This document shows, piece by piece, positions 36,725 to 49,094 of a DNA stretch of 64,000 nt; the first letter of the stretch is position 1; the number at the start of each line of letters is the position of its first letter. The stretch comes from Lobosporangium transversale (Eukaryota; Mortierellomycota; Mortierellomycetes; Mortierellales; Mortierellaceae): assembly GCF_002105155.1 (NCBI RefSeq), contig NW_019028982.1, positions 704,501-768,500 of the forward strand, given 5' to 3'. The notes beneath the pieces were generated by a model. The model had not been told where the DNA came from. It saw only the letters and a program-made list of their open reading frames with translations, and ran no database searches. The position numbers and the translations under genes are program-made.

Positions 36725-39110
36725 GTGAAGAGTGATTGCGGAGAAAGATCATGGATTTGTCCTTTTCATGTATATTCATTTGTTTTGTAGATTCTTAAGG
36801 ATGATTGATTCATTCGCCTTTTCTTTTCAATTCAAAATTTCTTACTTTCAGATGTAGTTTTTACGATTGATTCGTAATAATAACAACAACAACAACGACA
36901 ACAACAACAACAACAAAAAAAGATAGATTCATTTATCTCATAATAAAAAAAAACTATGGGCGTTGATCGTCCGTTAGTTATCCTTAAAAAAAAACCCACC
37001 TTCATCTTTTTAAACACCTGATGATAAAAATATACTACTACAATTTCATTGTTCTTCTCCTTTCCTTTGAAAAAAAAAAAAAAAAAAAAAAAAAAAGACT
37101 ATCCAACATTTTCCAATGCATGCCAGTGTTTGCGCTTGAACACAAAAAAAAAAAAAAGGGGGAGAAGGAGGACAGGTACAAGGGAAAGAATGAAAAGATC
37201 TTATTGGAAGGCTAACCATCAACGTGTCATGATTGTTAGTCATTAATCCGGTAGACCAAAGAGCTAAAATGGCATTGGCTTTTTCATTTTCATCCTTTGC
37301 AGTTTCAATGTCCGTGTCATTTTTATGCTATTCCTCCGTTTAATTAAAAAAAAAAAAAACTCTGTCCACCTGTGGGGAAGATCTCCACATTGTTTGTCTT
37401 TTGAATATAAAATACTCAGCCGCCCAAATCCTTAACGAAGAGGAGGGAAGGGGCTTAGCAATCCACGTGACATTCATTTTTTATAGATGTAAAAAAAATA
37501 CATGACGTTTTCTTTTGTGGAAATACAACCAATCAATGAAGCCAATTAAAATTACGTCTGATAAAAATACTTTTTTTTTTTTTTTTTTTCTTTTTTTTGA
37601 TCAAGCGAGTGGAGTGAGAAAATCTGTTAGGCCAATGATCAAAAGGTGTCGAGTCACTTCTGTAGTCCTGTAGTCTATCATTAACCAACAGACTTTAATT
37701 TTCCTGCACAATTGTACATCATCAATTGCTATTATGATTTTTACCTGTTTTGTCGTGATAAACTATGAATGTAATTTACATTCTGCTGCACCCTAGTCTG
37801 CGTACGTCTTGCACCGAACAAAGTAAGAGGGTTTGACCTCATTTTTACATACACACACATGCACACATAGACTAAACAGCTAAACAACCACTGATCATTA
37901 TTTATCCATTCAAGGAATACATTCTACAGGTAATGGTAATAATAATAACAATAATAATAGCATTGGGTATAAGGTGGCAGCTTAGGAAAGTATGGACACA
38001 CCAGGGATACTCACAATGGAAATATTATTTCAGGTCAAATAAAGGGAAATAGAGAACACTGTAGAGTCAGAATAAAGTAAATGGAATAAAGTCTCCCTGA
38101 ATCCAAATGAGCTTCAGTTGAGGAAGAAAAGTAGGGCAGCTGTGTGGAGTGGAGCGAGTGGAGTAAGCAAAGAATGATTTTGGACAATGCTTTGGGTAGA
38201 TGTAATTGCCTTTTCGGCTGGTAACAGCTTTTTTTTTTTATTTTTATTTTTTATTTTACTAAGGTATGGTATATGTTTATGTATAAATATATAATTTACA
38301 TGTAATAATTATTAATGTTAGTTAAGAGTCTTTGCTGAAGTGAAGTACGGGCAAATTGCCTCTCTGGTCACACCTCCGTCCTTTTTTCGTTCTCTTTTTT
38401 TTTCTCACTTGGAATCCTTTTTTCTTTCTTTTTCTCTCACTGTTCCTTCCTTTTGATTTTTTTTTTTTTTTAATCACTTCCTCAGTGATCTCTTCTTTTC
38501 CTTCCTTCCTTCATTGTCCATTCTGGTTTTGTTAAAGAGACATCATCTTTATTGCTTTTGCTCATTCATACCCTCTCCCTCTCCCTCTTTCCCCCTCTTC
38601 CTCCTATCTCTCTCTATCTCTCTTCTCCCTCCAATTCGTTCTCTCCTCTGCTCTATACGCCGCTTCTCTTGTCTCTCGCTATCATCCCCGCAGCTCTTAA
38701 AATCATACCCAACTTTACAACACTTTGCATTTTTGTTCATTTGCAGGTTTACATTGTCTATCTATTATCCCTTTCTTCTTTGATATCATTATCATTATTA
38801 TTATCATCATTATTATCTTGTTGAGCATTCGCAAGCACTTCGGCCATCATTTCAGTTACTGTTTCCTCCCTTTCTGCTCACTCTCATTTGCTATCTCACT
38901 TTCTATCACTCTTTCCTTTGCTCCTCACAGCCCGTACTATGTCCTTCTGTTGACCCATAGCGTTCTTCTTTCATTCCTCTTAATAATCGATCGAAAAAAG
39001 AAAACCTAGTCTTGAAGCAAAAAGGAAATATCACCCAAGCCATAAAGGAACCAACCATTCTTCCTTCTGCCTTCCATCATTTTCTCTCGGCTGTCCTTGC
39101 TTAACTCTTT

Positions 39111-39142
<32 letters not shown>

Positions 39143-39212
39143 GGGCAATACTCGTCTTTACCTTTCCTTTTTCCCTCTTATTTCTTTCGGTATTACGCTG
39201 CTAAAATCGCCC
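36725..39212. other. Intergenic region
   Basis: About 2.5 kb with no credible gene. Features are an ACA-rich microsatellite near 36889-36916, poly(A) at about 37071-37096, GGA-poor AT-rich DNA, a T/C-rich block near 38370-38800 and a poly(T) at 39117-39142. The T/C-rich block may be the promoter or long 5' UTR of the following gene. Confidence 0.6.
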
Positions 39213-42200
39213 ATGGATTGGTCTCCTTCCGTGTCGATTGACGACAGCCAAGTATTTGCCACGACGACCGACTTGACACTCAGCAGCTCATCTTCTACTT
39301 CCAATACGAGTGTCAATGTCAACGTCAATGTCAATGTCAATGTCAATTCCAACAGTCTCATCGACATCTATTGTTCACAACAACGTCGTGAATATGTGGA
39401 TCCTCATCTGACAGAGCACATCGCTGACCTATGTCTGCTAAAGCTGCAGCAAGCATCCTCCGGTCGGCATCATTCCCTGTTACGCCAGGTGCAGCTCACT
39501 TGGTAAGGGTGACCAACATGATATTCATACATCTGTTGTCTAAGCTTTCTGTCTTTGTTTTGTTTTTCTCTTTCTTTTTTTTTTTTTTTTTTGTTTTTTT
39601 TTTAAAAATGTGTGTGCTGCTGCTTGTGTTGTCTTTAATGTGACATGTTTGCTGCTGAGGTTTCTTTCTCTCTCTCTTTCTCTCTCATTGTACTGTACAA
39701 GCGATAATATTATATGATTGAGAGCAGGCTGTCGACACATTACTGCTGTGCGTCAATATCTTTATGAAATGTTCTCTATACTGTCTATCGGTGTATCTGT
39801 CTGTCTTGTCCTTTCTTGTCTTGTCTGTCATGGATAATTCTCATGATGAAAAAAGAAAGAAAGAAAAAAAAAAAAAAAAACAAAAAAAACTAACTTTTTA
39901 TTTGTTTTTTTTTTTTTATTTTTTTTTTTTTTTTGCTTCTCTCTGCATGTAATGCTCCATTAATATCTACAAAGTATGCTGCATCGGATCAGAATGCAGG
40001 CATTCATGCGCCCAGTCATGACTGGCTATCTGCATCAACAGTTGCAGCATCATCCACATCTTGTACACGACCAACAGCAGCAGTTAGCTTTTGAGCAAAG
40101 CATATCCATGGCTCATCAGCCTTCAGGTTATGAATGGAGTCAGGATCCATCTCTTAGTTCCAATCAATTGGCTTCTGCCCTGTCGTTCGATATGTTGCTT
40201 AGTATGGGATCTTCCGCCTCCACAGTATCTACTTCCTCATCAGTTCCTGGTGTCTCAGCATCGTCGGAACTTACAGAGGCTGACCAGGACATGTTTGGCC
40301 TTGGACAGCCTCAGCAACATCATTCACTGTCTTCCATTCCCCTCGTGTCCTTCTCTAACGATTATTCTGCATCATCAACGAATAACTCCTTTCCACAAGA
40401 TCAGATCTTGTCGTCGCAAGAACTTTCGAACCCCACAGCTATTTCTCTTTCTTCCATACCATCATCACCATCAATAACACCACTTTCACATCATCAGCCA
40501 TCTTTGGTATCTGTTACAGCTCTTCCACAACAGACGTATTATGAGCTGTTGATGGCAGCTAACCCCAATGAGCCACTATCGCAGCTTCTATCGACGAATG
40601 CCACAGCTATGACATCTTCATCTTTTACTGTCACTTCATCATCGTCTTCTCTTGTCTCTTCAGAAGCGACTTCGTCTTATACAGTACTAGACGTCTCACT
40701 TTCTGATGCTATGGCGAGCAATGCATCATCATCGTCTGATTCTGTAACGGTAGACATTCCTCGCGCTGAACAGATCCTAAAGTCGGTCACCAGCACATTC
40801 TCCATGTCGAACTTTTCAGTAGAACCTAGTTCCGAAACCGAACCTGGACTTGGACCTGAACCTGAGCCGGAGCTTGAATCAAGAACAGAATCTTCACCGC
40901 ATGTGCCTCAGCAGACTGTTCCATTGACAACCAAAGAGATTATGGATGCACTTTCTGGTCAGTTCCCAATTCAACCAATAGCATCTTTACCTACATCTTC
41001 CGAGTTAAACACGGAAGCTGTAGTGTCTTTGTCTACTTCGGCTACAATTGCAACGGAGACCCTTCCTTTGAAACAGAATGAGTTGTCTGTTGAGAAGGCT
41101 GTAGTAGATATATTGCCTTGTACTCTGTCCTCCACAAATACCATAGCTACCTTGGAAAGCTCTGTGTCCGAACTGACATGTGCACGATCTATGGACTCTT
41201 TAGAGTATCTGAGCACTGCTGATACTACTGCAGTACCTACCGACTCTGCTGATACTACTGCAGTACCTACCGACTCTGCTGATACTACTGCAGTACCTAC
41301 CGACTCTGCTGAAGAGACATGTAAAAAGCACAGCGCTTCCGAATCACAGTCTCTAGCGGCGTCGTCGTCGTTTTCAGAGCCAAGGTCGGATGAATCATGG
41401 GACAGTGACTGCGATATGCTGAGCCCACCACCGCTTTGTCACCAGGACACAGACGCCGAGGATAGCATAGCCGCAACCGAAGTAGAAAAGGCTCTTGACA
41501 ATGAAGACATGCATCGAGAATCGAGCGTAGATATTGATATGGGGGAGATTTCCCTTTCCTCACCTCCATCCTCACCATCAAGGAGCACACGTTCGCCAAA
41601 GCGAACCAAGAGCTCGCCAACGGGCAAGCGATTGTCCAGACCTCAGACTCGTCGATCTAGAGCAAAATCAGAACAAGAATCCTTGTCAGCTCAACTTTTA
41701 GCTGTAGAAGAGCCAGTTTTTGCTCTAGAGAGTGTGCAAGAGAGTGCTGTTCGTACGTCAAAACGTAGACGAGCAAGCGATGATGATGCATCGTCTTCAT
41801 CCTGCTCCAGTCCTGAATCTTCACCTCCATCACCTAGGACCCCACCACCCCTTACGGAGCAAGCTATTCAGACTGGGGATGGTTCTGAAGACCACACATT
41901 CATGCAGCACCATCCTCATCATCAGCATAATGAGCATGGGCATGAAGAAGATCTATCGAAGCGTGCAAAGACTGAAGACGGCAAGGTTTGTGATGCAAGC
42001 ACTGACATTGTTGTCCAGGAGGATACCGTTTCGGAGGCGAGTCAAGGGGATGCTGGCGTTCTCTCGTCTTCGCTTCTGACACGATATCCGACCCGTCAGT
42101 CCATGCGTATCCTTCGACGAACCACCAGCCGTATGCAAGCAGCAGCAACATCCTGCGGCGTCAATACGCATCATCCTCACCCCAACGGGAGTGAGCCTAC

Positions 42201-42237
42201 CCTTTTGAGCAGTTCCAACAAGGTCACTGCAGCATAA
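39213..42237 (+). CDS. Large Ser-rich protein with SERTA-like N-terminal segment
   Basis: Two exons, 39213-39502 and 39975-42237, give 2553 nt and 850 residues. The splice joins CACTTG|GTAAGG to ACAAAG|TATGCT, phase 2. Residues about 71-105 (ADLCLLKLQQA...LLRQVQLTCMLHRIRMQ) resemble a SERTA motif: a Leu-rich helix followed by LR-x-V-L-x-x-x-L-x-R-I. SERTA proteins are transcriptional co-regulators in animals, so this assignment is tentative. The rest is disordered and Ser/Thr/Glu-rich, with a (VN)n run at about 34-45 encoded by a GTCAAT repeat, acidic stretches, and basic nuclear-signal-like clusters SPKRTKSS and TSKRRRASDD. A perfect 30-bp repeat gives three copies of DTTAVPTDSA. A nuclear regulatory role is an inference. 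Confidence 0.72.
41221..41310 (+). repeat. Perfect 30-bp in-frame tandem repeat, three copies
   Basis: Three identical 30-bp units encode DTTAVPTDSA three times inside the Ser-rich protein. There are no differences between copies, which points to recent expansion or conversion. Confidence 0.97.
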
Positions 42238-43187
42238 TTGCTTTTTTTTTTGTTCTCTTTTTCTTTTTTACTTTTAATAATTGTATAACGCATACCTGAC
42301 TTATAATTTACGTCTGTAGTACCAGCCTGGTGCATTGGTGCGATCTTTTTGAATATCGCACCATGTCTCCTTTTTCGCGTTCATTTTACTCGTATATCCT
42401 ATTGATTTTCTGTATCATTTATTCTTAATATTTTTAACTTTTTTTTTTTTTTTTTTTTTTGTTGTTGTTACTCGGACTGTGATCAAATCAGTCAACGTAG
42501 CATTTTTGTTTTTTTTGAGGTTTGTTTTTGTACATATACATCCTGATGCTCATCATTATTCTCATACATGCGCTCTCTCCGCCTGGGTGTATATCCATAC
42601 CCAAACAATTTTTTTTTTTGCTTTTTTTTTTTTTTTTTGTTTTGTAGTAACGCTTTTTAGTTTTGTTCTTAGTGAATTCAAATAATTATTAATAAAAAAA
42701 AAAAAAAAAAAAAAAAAAAAGATACGGTGTTTAGTTGCACGTGCCATGTTTGACAACAAAGTTAAAAAGATCACTTTATATAGACATGCACTTACTTAAC
42801 AGGCATGTTTGAGTAGATCCATCCAGCTCCGACTTGTCCAAGTCTATTTATTGGTCTGTTCTCTGTAACCTTGAAATGATACCACACAAAAGGCATCAGA
42901 CTGTCTCTTTCACGTGTGCTTTGAGATGTGACACCAAAGCAGCCTATGGCTTTGTCTCATCCAATCTTATTTATAGGATTTTTTTTTAAACTTTTTCAGA
43001 TAGTGGCGGCAGCCGCAATCTCAGGACAGTAACATCCTGGGAGAACAAGGAGACGCATGAGAAACTCTTTTTTTTTTTTTTTTTTTTTTTTTTCTTTTCT
43101 TTCGAATGCAACTTATTACGCAAGTACCACGTCGTCTCTACACCTTCTATCACGTACATCAACTTGCATTAATTTACACGATACTCT

Positions 43188-43232
<45 letters not shown>

Positions 43233-43606
43233 GACAAGATCATTGGTAGTCAATCCGTTTCTTATTGATGAAGTTAAAACCATTTCAGAAAACCTTTCAA
43301 TCTTAAGCTACATGCATATCAAATGGGCACATAGGGGAAAGGAGGAGGGGGGGGGGAGTGGAGGGAGTGGAGGGAGAGAAAGACTGATAGGACTCATTAG
43401 GAGATGAAAGGATGCAATACATTTATCAAAGGGAGGAGGGAAGACAAAATATATGTTGGCTGATGATGTCGAGGGCCGAAGAATAAGAATGTTGTGAAGA
43501 AGAGAAAACACAAACGAGAAGGGGAAGGGGTATATATATATCAGGAGGACGGCATCGACGGCGGCGAACGATCATAACCATAACCATAACCATAACCATG
43601 ACTATG
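42238..43606. other. Intergenic region
   Basis: About 1.4 kb with poly(T)/poly(A) tracts, including about 36 A at 43192-43227. A run of G appears near 43348-43357, and six-base CATAAC repeats (43573-43599) abut the stop of the next gene. No gene is seen. Confidence 0.6.
43573..43599. repeat. (CATAAC)n hexanucleotide repeat
   Basis: Four and a half CATAAC units lie just 3' of the small minus-strand gene's stop. Confidence 0.85.
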
Positions 43607-43866
43607 TCAACGATAAGGAGGATGGAGAAGATGAAGGCGATCACAAAGGGCAGCTAGTTCAGCCAATGTAGTATACGCATGTCTCTCCTCAAATAAAACA
43701 TTTTTCCCAATAGGATTAGGAGAACTCATAGTGACTTTAAATGTCAGTGGCAATCGGTCGTATGTCTCTTGACGCGTTCGTGTAACATCTTTTCTCCTCA
43801 CTGTTTCAGTTGATTTTGTGACCGCAGGTGTTCGCTTACCTTACTTAGTGCTGCGCCTGAAGCCAT
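43607..43866 (-). CDS. Small unknown protein (71 aa, two exons)
   Basis: Proposed exons are 43866-43845 and 43800-43607, 216 nt in all. The splice joins CACTAA|GTAAGG to AAACAG|TGAGG, with a 44-nt intron in phase 1. The protein starts MASGAALM and continues RRKDVTRTRQETYDRLPLTF and FEERHAYTTLAELAALCDRL, ending HLLHPPYR. It is compositionally normal, unlike the repeat-derived frames around it, with a helical C-terminal half. I do not recognise the family. Exon 2 is the stronger part and exon 1 is inferred from splice signals only. A further upstream exon is possible. Confidence 0.4.
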
Positions 43867-44336
43867 GAAGATTACGAGTATTGATATGCATTCGTTAATA
43901 TACCTCACATTCCTCTTTGGAAGGGTACGAGAAAGCTAAAAGTTTTGGGCCTCATGTCCCACAAAAAGTTGTCGTGCGAAAATGCGAAAATGAAAAAAGC
44001 ATTATATAAAAGACTATGATTGGTAGGCCAAAACAAGAATTGATGCTTGAGCAAAACTTTAAAGGGGAGAGGATCAGGGGGCACAAGCATTTGCTCTACA
44101 GCCTAAATATGTCATGTATTCGCGTAATGTCCTAATACGCTTGCATATGAGAGGTTTCCTAAATCTTATCTGGCATAAGCGATTGTTGTCATGAACAAGC
44201 CCATCGATGAACGCCCAGGAACCAAAAAATAAAATAAAAAAAAAAATAAAGATAAAAAAAATTCATAAAAAGTCGAGGGAATGGATGAAACGGGAATAGG
44301 ATTAATACAGCCTGTGCTGCCTGTCCATTTACAGCA

Positions 44337-44378
<42 letters not shown>

Positions 44379-44665
44379 CAAAACGAAGGAGTCTGCGATG
44401 ACATGAAGTGTTGTGGTCTTTTGTTATTTGCGTCCAATGGGGCAGTTGCCCCAACAACAGTTTTCTTATTATTTTTTTTTTTTTTTTTAAGGAGTGGTTT
44501 ACAAAAAAGCATATCGCACGGGACTCCTATTAGGTTTTGTGGTAAAGCTAACCACTGCAAGGAGACCGGAGTAGCTGACAAGGAGCCAGTAGTTACAAAA
44601 GCAAATAACTAGTTATATTAAGTAATGGTTAGTCCACAATGTCATTGGACTTTAGTCGCACCATC

Positions 44666-44697
<32 letters not shown>

Positions 44698-44967
44698 CTA
44701 TGAAGTAGGCAGTGCTCTGGAAAGAGCCAGGAAAACGAGGAGAGTCTATGTGAAGTATGGGCGTCTTAAACGTGATGTGCAACTACTATACATAAAAGCT
44801 AGAAATGGCGCATTGTGCAACTTTTTTTATTTTTTTTTTATTTTTTTTTTATTTTTTTATCTTTCTTTCCAACTCTCCTTGTTTATTTGCCTTCTTTTAA
44901 CTGTTCAAGTTTTTAAAACCACATTATCAATCTATTTTCTGTAGAGAACACTACTACCTCGTCCACT
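43867..44967. other. Intergenic region
   Basis: About 1.1 kb with poly(T) of about 37 bases at 44342-44378, further poly(T) near 44473-44488 and 44669-44697, and TTTTTTTA repeats at 44823-44860. It probably contains the promoter of the lactone oxidase gene. No gene is seen. Confidence 0.6.
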
Positions 44968-45698
44968 ATGACTCCAAAAGACATAAGCATAAGCAAAACA
45001 AAAGAAGCCCAGCTTAAAAGCAACGATGCCGTGAAGAAAGAAACGAAAGAGCAGCAGTACACATTTACAAACTGGGCAGGCAATCAACGAGCATGCCCAG
45101 CTCAGATTTTTCATCCTCAGACAGCAAATGAATTGGTCGATATCGTCCATTTGGCTAATGTAGAAGGCAAGAAGATCCGATGTACTGCCTTTGGATGTAC
45201 ATGGTCGTCCTCTTCTGTGGTAAATGAAGAAGGGTATCTAGTCAACATCACAAAAATGAATAGGATTTTTGACCCGGTGCACGTGGAAGGGAATGGCTGG
45301 ACGGTCGAGATTGAGGCAGGGGTTGCCGTCAAGGACCTTGATGACGCCCTTAGGAAGCATGAACCACCGCTGGCATTGACTTCTAGCGTCGTTCTGAATT
45401 CCATAAGCTTCGGCGGTATCATTTCCCTTGGATGCCATGGCGCTGCTAGTCACGAATCAACTATGTCAGACCTTGTCACCAAGGTTAAGATCATTGATGC
45501 CTCTGGGGTCATGAACACCTTTAGCAAGGCGGCAGACCCACACGAGTTTTCTGCCGCTGCAGTGAGCCTTGGTCTTCTAGGCATCACATATAGTTATACC
45601 ATTCGTGTGGAGCCTATGTTCAAGCTGAGGATGGTTAGCTCGAATGTCATTATATTGTTTTTACATTGTGAGTGTGAGAAAGAAGTGAGGTTCTGTCT

Positions 45699-45730
<32 letters not shown>

Positions 45731-46950
45731 CTACACTTCTGATCTTTTTATATTTCTATAACTGGGCCTGTACTGGCTATTTGCCTTAAACCACTCAAGC
45801 GAGATTCATCACCCCCTCTAGTATACTATTTTGGGAGCCCCAAGACCTGTGGGCCGAGGTTGAAGGCCATGGTGCTTGGAAATGATCAAACAGAGATTTT
45901 TTATTGGCCATTCCATGCCAATGGGAAAGGTATGGAGTACGAACGTATCTGGCTAAAGGAATGGCAGCGCACGAGTTTACCTTGTTCAGGATCACGTACT
46001 GAGGCCAAGATCAAGAAATGGGCAGAAAATATTGGAATGAAGCTTGGTAATACCATTTACCGAGTAATGCTCCAGCGCCCAAGCATAGCGCCTCTGGTGA
46101 TTCGAACCCTATACAAGGCCATTAACATGAATAAGGAGAGAGTACTGTATGCACCAGATGCTATTCATTATCAGTCGGGCATTGAGCATGTTCAAAGTGT
46201 GTGTACAGAGATGGGTATTAAAGCGGACGAAAATTTTGAAAACGTTATACATGCTTGGAACAAAGTCATTGAATTAGTAAGTGGGTATCTGGATGCTAGC
46301 TCTACTTTTTTTAAATCTCCCTAATTCTCGAAGACTAATTTTTATTTTATTTTATTTTATTTATTATTATTATTTTATTTTTATTTTTTATTTTTTAAAA
46401 AAAAAAAAAAAAAAATCATAATCCGTTAGATAGAGGTGTATCAACGCAAAGGCTCATTTCCTCTCAACATTGCAGTAGAGATGCGGTTTGTCAAGGCATC
46501 TCAAATGTTGATGTCAAATTTATACGATACAGATCCCAATGCAATTTATGCCGCAATTGAAATCATCACTGCTTCAGACACAAGTGACTTTGAGCATTTC
46601 GCCACCGAGATATCACAATACTGGATGGACAATTTTAAGGCTCAGTAAGTGCTTGAAAGAAGAAATAAACTGACTACTTTGATGTTTATGTTAAATGTAA
46701 CGGAAAACTGGAAACAGTAGTCCTATGGTTGCCTTTGGTTAACTTTTTTTTTTTTTTTTTTTTCTATTCCTTGAATTGACTTACTGGTAGGCCACATTGG
46801 GCTAAACTGTGGGAGTTTTTACCAGGAATTGTTCCATATCTCCGCAGGGAGGCTGGTGAGCGGTATGATCAGTTTGAGGCCATCCGCAAGAAATATGACC
46901 CGCAAGGCATATTCATGAACCGTACATTTGCTGGACTTGTAGGACACTAG
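44968..46950 (+). CDS. Sugar-1,4-lactone oxidase (ALO/GULO family flavoenzyme)
   Basis: Family members oxidise D-arabinono- or L-gulono-1,4-lactone to (erythro)ascorbate at mitochondrial or other membranes. Four exons: 44968-45633, 45800-46276, 46430-46644 and 46791-46950. The total is 1518 nt, 505 residues, close to the family's size. An FAD-binding PCMH domain fills the N-terminal half (residues about 45-215). The ALO domain follows with MVLGNDQTEIFYWPF, and the C-terminal family signature HWAK is at residues 455-458. Oddly, the N-terminal flavin-attachment motif, normally G-x-G-H-S/T, reads FGCTWSSSS, with C77 where His is expected. Donor 1 (GTTAGC) is weak, and exon 2 starts after a poly(T) intron. 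No signal peptide is seen. Confidence 0.9.
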
Positions 46951-48004
46951 CTAATGAAGACGATAAATAATACATATATATATATATATTTTATTAAATT
47001 ATAGCTAATAGTACACAAATCTTGAAGAACGCTCTCTCAGTTGCACCATGTTTTCAAGAGTGAAGAAAGTGGTGGATCTCGAATGATTAACTGATCACGA
47101 GGGACAATGTAGGATCAAGATGTTCTTAGTAGTAGGTGACAAGTGGGCGATGAGCCTCAATGCATTGCTTGGCTCTTCGCTCGTTGCAGCTTATAAGGGA
47201 GGCAGAGTAGGCTTTCCAGCGCTGTTATTTCTGTCCCACAGGAGGAATATATTAGCATTGTTGTCATTGTGACAGCCACCACAGTAACAGTCCTCTCTGG
47301 ATTTCAGCTTTAGTTTGGGACTAAGTGATGGTGTTGATGGTTCTCCTGTTCCAATAGCCTCTTTTCTGCTCCAGCAAAGATACATCGGTTACTCATCTTT
47401 AAACTCTTAAGCTAATCTTAAATACCATTAACTTTAACTTAACTTTATCCTACCATATGCTTACCTTTGCTCACGTGTTATTTCCCTCATACACCACTTA
47501 GAAAAAAATACTCAAGCGTACAAAACTTCAAATATGCAGCCTGTGGCCTCATTTTCCCACTAGGTAAGGGCCCCCAAGATATTAACCGCATCGCTATAGA
47601 ATTTAAGTAGCCGAAGAATCTCCCTTACGTTCGTATTCCGCATCAATCCAGTTTTACTATCATCGCTATCAGTAATATGATGATTGTCAAGAGAAAAGGT
47701 CATATATTCATCCAGTACAAAATAGATTTCCTGTAACTTGGATCTCAACGTTGAATTGTGTCTTCGGGGGTATTGTAACTTAATGACTATTCAGTACAGA
47801 TCCCATGTAACCATAGGGTTTACAAGAGTTATGATGATCAATTAAGGCTTACAAGAGTTTTCCTGATATCTCTCACAGGCGCGCTGAACGATCCTTCCGC
47901 TTGTCATTTCTTAATGCCTTGAAGGCTAGGTGATAAACTAATAAGCGATTAGCACACAGAGCTTGTCCTTATCTGAGCAGGAGCAGGTTTATGTTGGTTA
48001 ACAG
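46951..48004. other. Intergenic region with two weak open frames
   Basis: On the minus strand, 47191-47385 and 47560-47748 hold short open frames of ordinary composition, including CYCGGCHNDNNANIFLLWD and RSKLQEIYFVLDEYMTF. I could not assemble them into a convincing gene. They may be exons of an unknown gene or remnants. Confidence 0.4.
47560..47748 (-). CDS. Possible exon of an unknown gene
   Basis: An open frame of about 62 codons, extendable about 15 codons upstream to a stop. It reads KLQEIYFVLDEYMTFSLD and VREILRLLKFYSDAVNILGA before a TAG. The composition is protein-like with amphipathic helices, but there is no ATG at a convincing place and the 5' boundary is unclear. Family unknown. 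Confidence 0.22.
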   Translation of the reverse strand: MRSKLQEIYFVLDEYMTFSLDNHHITDSDDSKTGLMRNTNVREILRLLKFYSDAVNILGALT

Positions 48005-48766
48005 TTGTCGTCCAATACGTTGAGGCACCATATGACAGACTGTGCTTTTATTTGTTCGTTAACCCAGGTGGATCTCAAGTATAGAAAAAATATACGCATC
48101 AATCAATCAATGATGTTATATCTATACAAGGCTATTGGGTTGTCACTTAATGAACTTGAAGTCCTCGGCCTTGATGTACATGGTAATCCTGTTATTAGTT
48201 TGCAGCTAACTTATAAGCCAGTCAGTCCCTTGACCTCTACTTTATTTCTTTATGTATTAGGCTTAGTTGGGACAATGTTTTCAGTTAAACTATTTCGAAG
48301 AGATTTCACCTCAGACCTTGCGTCCAAGCATGTTCTTCGCTTTCCAAACTCGCGACCTACATGGAAAGAATTCTTACTAGGAGATACAATTAACTTTCTT
48401 ATCACCTTTGTGGTAAGCTCGAGTTTGATGGGATCTGGTAATACAGGCTGAACATATTTTATTCCCTTGCTCCATTAGAACTATATTATAAACTGTCGTG
48501 AACGTGTACTAGAACAGATAATTGAGCACTAAGATAGATAACATTAAAATTTCAGGAAAACATTTAAGGCCTTCTCTCCAGATTTCGGAATTTACTTCTT
48601 TCAATCCTTCCAAAAAAAAGTTGACAGAACAGCAAATATCAGAGATTTCAGGTGGCGACAAGCACCCCTAGCCCCCTCATTGCCAGTTTCGGAAAGGAGG
48701 GAAATTGATGAACATGTGGAATCCGAGGATGAATTATTTGACTTCAGTGAACACGTTGGAGCCTGA
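48005..48766 (+). pseudogene. Unknown gene, probably decayed
   Basis: A 147-codon open frame contains YRKNIRINQSMMLYLYKAIG and TWKEFLLGDTINFLITFV. A possible intron follows (donor after TTTGTG at about 48412, acceptor CTCCAG at about 48581), giving ISEFTSFNPSKKKLTEQQIS, which stops at 48669. A second frame continues with APLAPSLPVSERREIDEHVE and ends FDFSEHVGA at about 48766. The acidic C-terminal stretch looks like a genuine protein end but is out of frame with the rest, so a frameshift or unseen splice is needed. I do not recognise the family. No start codon stands out upstream of 48059. Confidence 0.35.
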
Positions 48767-49043
48767 GGACGAGCCATTTAGTTTTAATGCAAAAGTTCAA
48801 AAACAAATAAAAATTTGAAGTGTATGATGATCAATCCTCAATTTCGATCGGCCGATATAAGAATTGGCCCCTGTATCCTAGTTGGGTCCATGACTTCATC
48901 TGGAGCCAACTGTCGCGCTCAGATTGAAAGGAAGGTTTAAAAAAGCGCTAATATGGTTTTCGTACAATGTGAATCTGAAATGTTCTAAAATTCTGAAAAC
49001 TAGATGAAAGCAGAACAGTGTTTACATAAATTATGGACAGAAT

Positions 49044-49094
<51 letters not shown>

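Noticed and set aside
44337..44612. 91-codon open frame beginning with poly-Phe
   Set aside because: It derives from a 37-base poly(T) and shows no conserved pattern.
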